This document shows, piece after piece, positions 44,255-51,955 of a stretch of DNA of 64,000 nucleotides (within the stretch, counting starts at the first letter, position 1; each line of letters starts with the position of its first letter). The position numbers and the translations under genes were made by a program. Origin of the DNA: Prevotella sp. ne3005 (GTDB lineage: Bacteria > Bacteroidota > Bacteroidia > Bacteroidales > Bacteroidaceae); the NCBI RefSeq assembly GCF_900110085.1, contig NZ_FOCK01000001.1, positions 1 to 64,000 of the forward strand. The letters are read 5' to 3'. The notes beneath the pieces were generated by a model, which was not told the origin of the DNA, did not search any database, and saw only the letters and a program-made list of their open reading frames with translations.

Positions 44255-46897
44255 TTAAATACTACCTATTTTCTTGTACTTGAAATGTTGATGCCCATCC
44301 TCCACAAACAACTCACTTACTTCAATTATCTTATCATCTACCAGACGTTTTATCTTACTGTTCACTCCACTTTCGTTCTTATACCCGAAGCACTTCATAA
44401 CGTCTTCTCTGGTGAAGATTTCTGGCAGACGATTAAAGCCTTCCACAGATTTCTGATGGTGGCGCTTTCCGCTCACCTGCACATCGTTGTTCATGTCATC
44501 GAAATACTTCTCGGCCATTACCCCGAAAAAATGCTGCTGCGTGGCGTACTGGATGCGGGCAATCAGCTCGCAGAGCTTCCAGTCGGTCTCGTCCACCTCG
44601 TACTCACCTGTCCAGTAATTGCCATCTTTATGCAGACTGCTCCAGTGGCGCATATCTACGAAAGGCGCTGCGTAGTTCAGTCCGTGGTAGGCCACGCGCT
44701 TCAGCATCAGCTCGTTGGCCTCAGAGTTATCCTCAGCGCAGTCTGCCATGCGATTCTTCGTCCACTCCCACAGGTGTCTTACCAGAGGCTTTACAGGCAA
44801 CAGCCCCGTACGCTTGTCGAGTTTAAAGGCCCAGTCCTTCATGCGTTTCAGTCGCTCCCAGTCCACATGCTCTTCGTCCTCATAGTCCAGCATCTCGAAG
44901 TTCGTCTTGGGCATGGGCAGCACAGCCAGTCGCGTGCTTAGACCACTACCGAAGTTCTTCTCCGTCACCTTCTTCTTCAGGGCTATGGGTGTACCCGTGT
45001 AGATGAAGTTCCAGGTTACGTCGAAGCTGTCAATGGGCGAATCCAGATTCATGTACATCTGTCCGTCTTCCTCGTTGTGGAAGGCTTTCAGCTCCATCGA
45101 GAGCTTATTGATCCACGATCCCCCACTCTGCAGCGTGATGCTGTTGTCCAGCTCTGTGTCAAAGGTGAACATGTGTAGCTGGATCTCCTTGCCATTCACA
45201 TTCTCCTTGGCGTTGATCATGTCTGTGATAAACTGTCCGTTGGCCGTTCTGGCAGGGTGAATACGGATGGTCACCTTGGGCTTGTCCTTACCCTCCTTGT
45301 TGGCAGCCTTCTTCTTCGTGGAGTTCTTATAGTCGTTGAGCGCCTTCTTACCCGCCTTGTCAGCTTCCACCATGGGCTCTGCCAGAATCTTATACAGATC
45401 GTCGGCCATCGACTTGCCACTGGCGGGGTGACCAATCACAAACAACGAGCAGTTCAGTCTGCGCTCCTTCTGAGGCTTGTGGTAGAATCGGTACCAGCAG
45501 CGCGTCATCAGCGTCATCAGGATGCCGCCAGCGGTAAACAGGGCTGCAGGATACTGCGTAGGTTTCAGCCCCGCACACACATCCTTCAGTAAAGGAAAGT
45601 CATCCCACAGTGCCCTTATCTCACCGCCCCAGGCTTCCAGCTGCTTCACCATGGCATCCTCTGACTTCAACCCATCCGCAGCCTTCGTCGCAAGAAGCTG
45701 CTTGTACGACATTCCGGCAACTTTCTCGATGGCCTCCTGCATAGCCTTGCTGGGGTAAGGCTGCGAGGTGTCCCCTTCCCGCTTCGACATCTGCTGGGCT
45801 GCACTCTCCACCGTCTGCGCCACGTTCTCATTGCGCCCTTCAATGATCTCCTGCACCCACGGCTGGGCTTCGACGATTCGTTGTACCAGGGTCTTATCTC
45901 CGTCGAGCATGACCATGAGGTCTGTGGCCAGCTTAAGAGACTCTGTGTGCCTGTTCTTGTCGTGTTCACAGGGCAGCTTGTCAGCATAGCGCTGATCAAT
46001 AATACTTTGTAAATCATACCCTCTCCAAGCTGCGCTCAGTGTATCTGACGAAACATCCACCTTCCGCTCATTCCCAACCCTTTGTTGAGCATTCTTACCG
46101 GCCACAGCAGCAGTCTTAACAGAAGCACTACGCCCAGCCCGATACTCAGGCTCATATTTCTCAATAAAATCTTTGTCTGGTTCATCTTCATATAGTTCTT
46201 TTAAGTTGTCATATAAAAAATTTTCATCAGAGGTCAGAAAAGAACCCCTACTGGAATCCTTACAACTGCCATCTGGCTCCACCTCAATGCCGTCAACGCA
46301 CAGCTGCTTGCACATCCATAGCTGGTTGTCGATAAGGTTTCCGCGCGATGCTTCGCAGCGGAATACCACCCTGAGACCCATCCTGGGCGTGAGATAAATA
46401 AAGTAGATCTTCAGTGCCTTGAAATCCACTTTCTCTTCCCAGCGTTTATAGATGGCCATAGCGTCGTCCACATTGTCAAGATCGATGGCTACAAGACCCG
46501 ACAGGTGCACATACTTCTGTTTGCGCCAAGGCCCTTTCTTCTTGGTCTTCGTCTTCTTGTCTGTAACCTCCGACGTGTCATACCCACTTGCACTGAAGTT
46601 GATAAATGGGTGCTTACCTTTCTGATCTTCCGAAAACAGCAGCAGCTTCTGCTTGTCACTCTTTTTCATAAAGGCATCGCCTCTATCTTTGGTCTCATTC
46701 TTACAGAAATCCTTGAATCGCTTATCAAACCATTGTGGCACCTCTGCAGGCAGTCCCTCTTTGGCATATTTGATGGCTTGGCGACAGCTGGCAGTCAACA
46801 GTTTCGTCTCTTGATCGGCGGCCAGCGCCCTGAGTTTTACCTCAGGGCAGGCCAACGAATAGATTCCTCTTTTATTTCTCTGGAAACAAATCTTCAT
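44255..46897 (-). CDS. Primase-helicase-like protein (BT4734-like N-terminus plus DUF3987), module B
   Basis: An 880-residue protein. I start it at 46897 (MKICFQRNKRG), one base after the previous stop; an upstream ATG at 46939 would lie inside that gene. The N-terminal domain has AIDLDN with Asp139/Asp141, TPRMGLRVVF and CKDSSRGSFL, primase-like. The DUF3987 ATPase has a canonical P-loop GHPASGKS (489-496) and LHMFTFDTELDN, then LKAFHNEEDGQMYMN, WNFIYTGTP and STRLAVLPMP. These blocks match the module A protein closely, so the two are paralogues with similar length. Function in DNA replication or priming is inference. Confidence 0.82.
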   Translation of the reverse strand: MKICFQRNKRGIYSLACPEVKLRALAADQETKLLTASCRQAIKYAKEGLPAEVPQWFDKRFKDFCKNETKDRGDAFMKKSDKQKLLLFSEDQKGKHPFINFSASGYDTSEVTDKKTKTKKKGPWRKQKYVHLSGLVAIDLDNVDDAMAIYKRWEEKVDFKALKIYFIYLTPRMGLRVVFRCEASRGNLIDNQLWMCKQLCVDGIEVEPDGSCKDSSRGSFLTSDENFLYDNLKELYEDEPDKDFIEKYEPEYRAGRSASVKTAAVAGKNAQQRVGNERKVDVSSDTLSAAWRGYDLQSIIDQRYADKLPCEHDKNRHTESLKLATDLMVMLDGDKTLVQRIVEAQPWVQEIIEGRNENVAQTVESAAQQMSKREGDTSQPYPSKAMQEAIEKVAGMSYKQLLATKAADGLKSEDAMVKQLEAWGGEIRALWDDFPLLKDVCAGLKPTQYPAALFTAGGILMTLMTRCWYRFYHKPQKERRLNCSLFVIGHPASGKSMADDLYKILAEPMVEADKAGKKALNDYKNSTKKKAANKEGKDKPKVTIRIHPARTANGQFITDMINAKENVNGKEIQLHMFTFDTELDNSITLQSGGSWINKLSMELKAFHNEEDGQMYMNLDSPIDSFDVTWNFIYTGTPIALKKKVTEKNFGSGLSTRLAVLPMPKTNFEMLDYEDEEHVDWERLKRMKDWAFKLDKRTGLLPVKPLVRHLWEWTKNRMADCAEDNSEANELMLKRVAYHGLNYAAPFVDMRHWSSLHKDGNYWTGEYEVDETDWKLCELIARIQYATQQHFFGVMAEKYFDDMNNDVQVSGKRHHQKSVEGFNRLPEIFTREDVMKCFGYKNESGVNSKIKRLVDDKIIEVSELFVEDGHQHFKYKKIGSI

Positions 46898-46898
46898 A

Positions 46899-47192
46899 TT
46901 ATAAGCTTTGTAAGTCCGTAATATAGAAGGCATTCTCATGACGCGTCTGATGGTTCTGGTCTTCCCATGTACGATGTTTCCAGAATCCCTTCACGATATA
47001 AGGCATCCCCTGATGGAACTGCGTGTCTCGGTTCTTCGAAGCCAGCTCGCCCGTCATCTCACCATAGATCACGTCGCCACCACGCTTCATAACCACCCCA
47101 CGGCTCTTGAAGTATTCAGAACTGCCGTCCTGCTTCTGATACTGGCGCTCAGAGTATGCGCCCACCTCAACGATTGTTACTAAATTCTCCAT
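46899..47192 (-). CDS. Small OB-like protein, module B
   Basis: A 97-residue protein (MENLVTIVEVGAYSERQYQK, GDVIYGEMTGELASKN, GMPYIVKGFWKHRTWED) with the same length, order and strand pattern as the 97-residue protein of module A. Its stop lies one base before the primase-helicase start. Single-strand DNA binding is my guess from pattern and company. A GGTAAAAA repeat leader precedes it. Confidence 0.55.
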   Translation of the reverse strand: MENLVTIVEVGAYSERQYQKQDGSSEYFKSRGVVMKRGGDVIYGEMTGELASKNRDTQFHQGMPYIVKGFWKHRTWEDQNHQTRHENAFYITDLQSL

Positions 47193-47250
47193 TATAGTTT
47201 TACCTTTTTACTTTTTTACCTTTTTACTTTTTTACCTTTTTACTTTTTAG
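47193..47250 (-). repeat. GGTAAAAA microsatellite leader in module B
   Basis: The sense strand of this entire gap is AAAAGTAAAAAGGTAAAAAA repeats without C, ending at the start of the OB-like gene. It is the longest example of this leader family in the window. Confidence 0.65.
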
Positions 47251-47574
47251 TTACACCCTCTCTATAATCTCATACTCAATCAGGGCGTTCTTGGCATCAC
47301 GGGTGTGATCGTCCAACAAGCCCAGTACTCTGGCTGTGCCCACATCGTCGGGGAAGCTTGCAAAAACTTTCACGCGAGTCAGCGACTTCTTCACCCAGCC
47401 CCATGGCAACTTCTTCACCAGCATGTCTTTTGGCTTACTGTATCTCTTGCGATTAAACGCATTCAGGTCGCCCATACCCTTACAGGTGTCAAAACCTACT
47501 GTTCCTTCCACTCTCAGCCCCATTTGCATACGGGCAAAACTCTTGTCGTCTACTAATACTTGTATAATATTCAT
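47251..47574 (-). CDS. Hypothetical protein, module B
   Basis: A 107-residue protein I do not recognise. It is basic in the middle (NAFNRKRYSKPKDMLVKKL) with mixed alpha/beta flanks (MNIIQVLVDDKSFARM, RVLGLLDDHTRDAKNALIEY). There is no signal peptide. It lies 19 bases after the next upstream gene in a compact operon, and its basic character suits a nucleic-acid partner, though this is only inference. Confidence 0.5.
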   Translation of the reverse strand: MNIIQVLVDDKSFARMQMGLRVEGTVGFDTCKGMGDLNAFNRKRYSKPKDMLVKKLPWGWVKKSLTRVKVFASFPDDVGTARVLGLLDDHTRDAKNALIEYEIIERV

Positions 47575-47593
47575 ATTATTTTATTGAATTTGT

Positions 47594-48154
47594 TTATGCT
47601 TCCCAGTACTCTCGCTCCATCCAGCTCTGGAGGTAACCCAGCGGCAGACTGTACATGCCGTCCTGCCAGGTCTTGTAACCATACTTCTCGATGATTGTCA
47701 TGGCCTCTTTCTGGAACTTCATCACCACCATCATACAATGGTCATGGCTCTTCACGTGATGTCCCTTTGCTGGTAAGAGTTTCTGGGCCAGCTGATTGAT
47801 TTCTCTGGCGCAGGCCACGAGATTATCAGGATAATCATGATTGATAAAACCAATAATCATGTCGCAGATGTTGCCCAGCTCCAGTTCTGCAATTGAGAAT
47901 TTATTTTCCAACAGAATCTCGTGGTCGCTTGCATCCTTAAATCCTATGTAGAGCTTTTTCAGATACTCCAGGCAATTCTCCACATCCATTTCCTCATGAG
48001 GATGGAGGCCCGCAATACACTCTGCCAGATGGTCCTGCATGGGTTCTTCGCGTCCCACAACCTTTTCAATCTCTCTCAGCCTGATCTGCTCCATACTCAT
48101 AACCAGACATCTCAGGCTGTTTGCCAATAATACTTTTGCTTCGTACGTATTCAT
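47594..48154 (-). CDS. Helical hypothetical protein, module B
   Basis: A 186-residue, almost wholly helical and acidic protein (LRCLVMSMEQIRLREIEK, ENCLEYLKKLYIGFKD, CDMIIGFINHDY). I start it at 48154 (MNTYEAK), which is preceded by an A-rich stretch; 48181 is an alternative. I recognise no family. It lies second or third in the module B operon. Confidence 0.5.
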   Translation of the reverse strand: MNTYEAKVLLANSLRCLVMSMEQIRLREIEKVVGREEPMQDHLAECIAGLHPHEEMDVENCLEYLKKLYIGFKDASDHEILLENKFSIAELELGNICDMIIGFINHDYPDNLVACAREINQLAQKLLPAKGHHVKSHDHCMMVVMKFQKEAMTIIEKYGYKTWQDGMYSLPLGYLQSWMEREYWEA

Positions 48155-48355
48155 AATCTTTAATCTTTTTATTGTTACCATCAGCGTTCAGCGGTCCGGA
48201 CTTTCACTTACTTGCTGAAATCGTCTGCGAAATTAGGGGTATTTTTTGAGATGCTGAAGTGGAAAAACAACAAAAACCCCTCACTGTCAGGCGACAATGA
48301 GAGGAATGAGAAAGAATGAGAAAGAATGAGATTCTACGATGAGAAGAATGAGAGC
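48155..48355 (-). other. 201-bp gap with hairpin and short tandem repeat
   Basis: Between two module B genes. It holds a CTCA-TGTC/GACA-TGAG hairpin near 48278-48299, three tandem AATGAGAAAG units near 48305-48331 and a near-consensus minus-strand -7 box (TAATTTCG, 48226-48233). It could end one transcript and begin the next, splitting module B into two units. No gene is visible. Confidence 0.4.
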
Positions 48356-49663
48356 CTATTCATCAGTTTTTCTGCTATAAGGGATGGTGGAACCAAGTTT
48401 GCGCCCCATGTCTTCACACATCTTCTTGTCATTGATATATAAGTATGGCCAGACCATATATCCCTCCTTGGGAATCCGTTTGTATTTGTCAGCCATACCA
48501 TTGGCCAGGGCTTTAATCTCCCCTTCATCTATAGTAATGATACCCCAAGCTATCAACGACTTGATAAAAGCAGTGTGGGTATTTCTCTTCTTAATCAGGT
48601 TATGGTCGTAGAGCGTTATCTCTATCAGAGTCAGGTTAACGGCAGAACCCAGATAATATTCATTCACCAGATTCTGAACCAAATCGCGTACAAACCCACT
48701 CGTATTCTTGAAGCAATTGCCAGCCACATCCTCGCAGGCCTGATCCTGAGGCGCCTGCATCTCCACCTGTCCTGCAGAATTATCCAATAGCTTCATCATA
48801 TCCTGACGAACCAAGTAAAGCAAATAGTCATGCTCATAGATAGCAACAAATTGCTCGGGGGTGAACTTGTCAGAATGCTTGTAGAGGTAAGAGCCAAGGC
48901 TATCATAGTCGACATTCAGGATTGAGTCATTGCTCCACGTAACATGGCGATGATATTTAACGCAAAGCTTATCAAAATCGGCAGGTAGTTTTCCTTTATA
49001 GTTTTCAGGAAGATTCTCAGTGACCCTCCTTACATCCACGCCTGCATATTCCAATGGAATAGTATCATCGTCGTAGTTCATGATTCCCGCAATCAAGGCA
49101 TCTGCCACCACTTGTGCCTGTAAAGTCTTCAGTTTTTGAAGGGTTATGGGATAGTAGTCCATCTTCATTTTCATGTACTTCTTCCTTACAGTCAGCTCGT
49201 CCAGTTCCTTCTTCCTCGACTGGTAATAAGTGGCATACGCTTCCGGGTACAGTTCCAAAGTCATTTCTTCGATTGCTTTAAGATGATCATTCATCTCTTC
49301 GTATTCAGCATTCAGTGGGCAGATAAAATCCTTTATCTCCTTAATGTCATACCCCACTATAGAGAAATTGATGCGCATATCTGCCAGCTTCTTATTGCCA
49401 TACTTTAGCAGATCATCCTCCACGGCACTTCCCTTAAGTTGCCGATGCTTCTCATTCTTCCAGAAGCTGAAGGGGAAGGGTTCAGTTACCACGCCCTTTT
49501 CCAGCTCCTCCTGACAAGACCTTAACTGTCTGTTAATATCCGCCAGGATTGTCAGCATCCACATGGAGCATCTTGCCACTTCCTCAAGAGAGCTTGTATT
49601 GGGATATACGCCATACGACTCCAACGCTTCATCTACCCTACGAATATGAGTTACTAAACGCAT
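48356..49663 (-). CDS. Helical hypothetical protein, first large gene of module B
   Basis: A 435-residue, mostly helical cytosolic protein. The central stretch (YLYKHSDKFTPEQFVAIYEH, DYLLYLVRQDMMKLL) resembles a stretch of the 465-residue protein of module A, and both head their modules. The C-terminal part (HTAFIKSLIAWGIITIDEGE, YMVWPYLYINDKK) is mixed. No enzymatic motif is visible. It is preceded by a leader of about 420 bases rich in inverted repeats. Confidence 0.55.
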   Translation of the reverse strand: MRLVTHIRRVDEALESYGVYPNTSSLEEVARCSMWMLTILADINRQLRSCQEELEKGVVTEPFPFSFWKNEKHRQLKGSAVEDDLLKYGNKKLADMRINFSIVGYDIKEIKDFICPLNAEYEEMNDHLKAIEEMTLELYPEAYATYYQSRKKELDELTVRKKYMKMKMDYYPITLQKLKTLQAQVVADALIAGIMNYDDDTIPLEYAGVDVRRVTENLPENYKGKLPADFDKLCVKYHRHVTWSNDSILNVDYDSLGSYLYKHSDKFTPEQFVAIYEHDYLLYLVRQDMMKLLDNSAGQVEMQAPQDQACEDVAGNCFKNTSGFVRDLVQNLVNEYYLGSAVNLTLIEITLYDHNLIKKRNTHTAFIKSLIAWGIITIDEGEIKALANGMADKYKRIPKEGYMVWPYLYINDKKMCEDMGRKLGSTIPYSRKTDE

Positions 49664-49800
49664 GTTTTCTTAACCTCCTTTCTCAGATTTAAGGTTACAA
49701 ACTTCCAGAAATTGCGGAAACCCAGGATACATGATGCAACTGAGGTTTCCTTGCGTCGGGAGGGCAAAGCCCCTCCATAATAATAGTAGTTCTTTTTCAT
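49654..49800 (-). CDS. Possible small basic protein overlapping the 435-residue gene
   Basis: A 48-residue reading frame (MKKNYYYYGGALPSRRKETS to KEVKKTCV) whose stop overlaps the start of the 435-residue gene by ten bases. An A-rich stretch precedes its ATG. It could be a coupled leader peptide or a chance frame; the overlap with the downstream start is the only positive sign. Confidence 0.3.
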   Translation of the reverse strand: MKKNYYYYGGALPSRRKETSVASCILGFRNFWKFVTLNLRKEVKKTCV

Positions 49801-49882
49801 TTTGTTTATGGGTTTATTAATATTATTGTCCTCGGACTGATACAACAATCACGAGGGTGTTTCCTACATTATATATAAAGAA

Positions 49883-50030
49883 AGCGTGAGGTTTGCGATC
49901 ACCCGACTGGTATGGTTGCGGACCACCAATAACGAGAAACCACCTAACTCACGCTCCAGATAGGAACGTAAGAAAGGCAGTTGAATTCTCGTTAATTAAA
50001 TGGTCCGCTTTTGTCGAGTAGGATTCAACT
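49883..50030 (-). ncRNA. Structured leader region of module B (candidate cis-acting RNA)
   Basis: Several exact inverted repeats interlock here: AGCGTGAG (49883-49890) with CTCACGCT (49948-49955); GCGGACCA (49918-49925) with TGGTCCGC (50001-50008), enclosing AACGAGAA (49931-49938) with TTCTCGTT (49986-49993); and, as an alternative, AGTTGAAT (49979-49986) with ATTCAACT (50023-50030). The competing pairings resemble a switching or attenuating leader. It lies within the transcript expected from the promoter at 50092-50123. No known riboswitch motif is recognised. Confidence 0.45.
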
Positions 50031-50091
50031 CCAGATGCCCATGAAGGACATCGAAAATGTGAATAACGGATTTCTCCCCGCTATCACGCTG

Positions 50092-50123
50092 CAAAATTAA
50101 TAAAACTTCTCGATTATTCCAAA
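50092..50123 (-). promoter_or_regulatory. Promoter of module B
   Basis: Minus-strand TTTG (50120-50123), 20 bases, TAATTTTG (50092-50099). Transcription would start near 50087, about 420 bases before the first large gene. Confidence 0.65.
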
Positions 50124-50235
50124 GAATTATGCGTTTTTCGTCATAACAAAAAAAATCCTCCACCACTTAACAGTGACAGAGGATACAAAAATTAAACTAT
50201 TTTTCAAACCCATACCCAGGAGCCTGACCCCATGA

Positions 50236-50325
50236 CTATGTCCCCTGATTATGCTTCTCCTCACACTCCTTATGAACATGCGAGAAGAAACCAGCATCCT
50301 CACCACAATACTTACACTGCCCCAT
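50236..50325 (-). CDS. 29-residue zinc-ribbon-like peptide, possibly truncated
   Basis: MGQCKYCGEDAGFFSHVHKE followed by CEEKHNQGT. Cys4, Cys7 and Cys21 with nearby His17/His19 form a small metal-binding ribbon like the N-terminal ribbon of longer bacterial proteins. It starts nine bases after the YhcG-like stop. It may be a genuine tiny protein or the surviving start of a longer gene. Confidence 0.4.
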   Translation of the reverse strand: MGQCKYCGEDAGFFSHVHKECEEKHNQGT

Positions 50326-50334
50326 ATGCTCACA

Positions 50335-51450
50335 TTATTTAAGAGTATTTTCCAGATCGTCAATAGATGGCAATTCTGATTTTAGTTCTTCAATTACCTT
50401 ATTTGTTTGATACTCCGCCACGCCCAAAGGCTGAGTCATACCCCGAAGTGCATATTCAACTTTCGTATTATTCTTGGTGCGACACAACAAAAGTCCAATG
50501 GTAGGATTGTCTTCAGGCATCTTCACCAGATCATCAATAGCAGAAATATAATAATTTAACTTACTTAAAAATTCAGGTTTAAATTCAACAGCTTTCAGCT
50601 CAATTGCCACATAACAATGTAAACGGGTATGATACATCATCAAATCAACCTTGCTATCTTCACCGGCGATATTCAATGGATATTGACGTCCTAAATATGA
50701 GAAGCCCCTACCAAGCTCCAATAAGAAATCTGTCACTTTGTTGGCTAATTGGTCTTCCAAGTCTTGTTCCTGTTTCACTTTTGTCATGTCCACAAAACCA
50801 AGATTGTAGGGATCTTTAAAGGTAGCTCTTGCCAAATCACTTTTTACAGGAGGTAAGGTTGTGTCGAAATTATTAGGTAATGCCCTTGCTTTCTTGTGAT
50901 ACTCATCGTCTATCTGAGTCAACATGATATCGCGGCTCCATCCCTGAATAGCAGTTTCTGTCATATAAAAGGCTCGCAATGCCAAGTCTTTTACCTTTGG
51001 AATCATTGATATATGGTGATACCACGTGATTTGTGCAAGAGGCACTTGCACAAAATTACCATCAGCTGAAACTGTGAATTTTGCAAGTCGTGCTTGCAAA
51101 ATTGGCATCTCTCGTAATTTTGCAAGTGGCACTTGCAAAAATGGGAAATCTGGATATTCTGCAGCAAAGTTCTTCATATAGCCTAAGTTGCGCGAAGAAT
51201 AGCCACTATCGCTGCCATATCGTTTCTGCAAATCAACAGAAAGTTGGTCGATGACTTTCGTACCCCATCCCTGTTCCTGCTGTTTCTTAATTATATCATT
51301 ACCCAGCCACCAATAGTGCTGAAGGGTGGAAGCATTCACTTGCATCACAGCTTTCAGTCGCTGCTTGTCTATTTCCTCGCATAGGTTCTGAAACCATTGC
51401 TGATAAACTTTATTGTCGATGTTACTCAGTTCTTGTTTGCTCATATTCAT
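50335..51450 (-). CDS. YhcG/DUF1016-family PD-(D/E)XK nuclease
   Basis: A 371-residue protein. The N-terminal DUF1016 part has LQHYWWLGNDIIKKQQ and GYSSRNLGYMKNFA. The C-terminal nuclease part has GEDSKVDLMMYH, IELKAVEFKPE and IGLLLCRTKNN, with an Asp and Glu-Leu-Lys as the metal-binding set. The family is linked to DNA processing and restriction loci; its substrate here is unknown. Residues 104-141 hold three near-copies of a nonapeptide (FLQVPLAKL, ILQARLAKF, FVQVPLAQI), each encoded by a palindromic DNA repeat. The ATG two codons in is an alternative start. Confidence 0.85.
   Translation of the reverse strand: MNMSKQELSNIDNKVYQQWFQNLCEEIDKQRLKAVMQVNASTLQHYWWLGNDIIKKQQEQGWGTKVIDQLSVDLQKRYGSDSGYSSRNLGYMKNFAAEYPDFPFLQVPLAKLREMPILQARLAKFTVSADGNFVQVPLAQITWYHHISMIPKVKDLALRAFYMTETAIQGWSRDIMLTQIDDEYHKKARALPNNFDTTLPPVKSDLARATFKDPYNLGFVDMTKVKQEQDLEDQLANKVTDFLLELGRGFSYLGRQYPLNIAGEDSKVDLMMYHTRLHCYVAIELKAVEFKPEFLSKLNYYISAIDDLVKMPEDNPTIGLLLCRTKNNTKVEYALRGMTQPLGVAEYQTNKVIEELKSELPSIDDLENTLK
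51029..51144. repeat. Three palindromic repeats inside the YhcG-like gene
   Basis: Copies near 51030-51056, 51071-51096 and 51117-51143 share the form TTTTGCAAGT, a three-base core, ACTTGCAAAA, allowing a few changes. Each is translated in frame, giving the nonapeptide repeats of the protein. Confidence 0.75.
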
Positions 51451-51650
51451 TTTCCATAATCGCCTACAAAGGTAAGCAATTATCTTGAAACCACCTAATT
51501 ATTCTAGTAAAAACTGGTCCTTCTTAATGGATAAATCTAACACAACATTTTATTTTAATAGATCTTTCAAATTTTTTTTGAATAACAATCATGATCTTCT
51601 GCTGACCTCTTTTCTATTTCTCTTTGACTATTTAAATCATAACAACTGAA

Positions 51651-51687
51651 CTTTCGCAAGTGAATATTCATTCATCAAGCGACTAAT
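51651..51687. repeat. 37-bp direct repeat, left copy (integrase-gene fragment)
   Basis: Identical to 55679-55715 (begins CTTTCGCAAGTGAATATTC). On the minus strand it encodes ISRLMNEYSLAK, part of the integrase remnant at the right copy. The two copies bracket the radical-SAM pair cassette. Confidence 0.8.
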
Positions 51688-51932
51688 TTATACATTTGAT
51701 AGAGTTTATGGAACTTAGGATTGGCATCAATAACTGCAGAAAGCAGCTCGCTGGCATCGGCAGAGATCATCTCTGCGGTTTGCGGCCCTCTTCGCCATGA
51801 AGCGAGAAATCGAGGAACAACTGGCTCATGCCATCGCTCAGAAGCAGCGTCAGACATTTGTAACCGAGGATGCATCGAGGTGGCAAACGTCTCCAGGAAG
51901 ATGGCACCAATCAGAAACAGCCATTCTTTCAT
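51675..51932 (-). pseudogene. Fragment of a small multidrug (SMR-type) transporter joined to unrelated sequence
   Basis: The first 20 residues (MKEWLFLIGAIFLETFATSM) match the first helix of SMR-family transporters. The rest (SDAASERWHEPVVPRFLASW onward) is not hydrophobic and does not fit the family. Most likely it is a truncated gene fused to other debris. It sits inside the left edge of the 37-bp-repeat cassette. Confidence 0.45.
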
Positions 51933-51955
51933 AAATTGAAATTTACCTAAAAGAG

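Noticed and set aside
50127..50363. A 78-residue minus-strand frame after the nuclease gene
   Set aside because: The overlapping frame at 50236-50325 has a clear zinc-ribbon pattern, whereas this one does not.
51721..51939. Plus-strand frame with a coiled-coil-like stretch in the SMR fragment region
   Set aside because: Short, no promoter, no family; the region looks like debris at a cassette edge.
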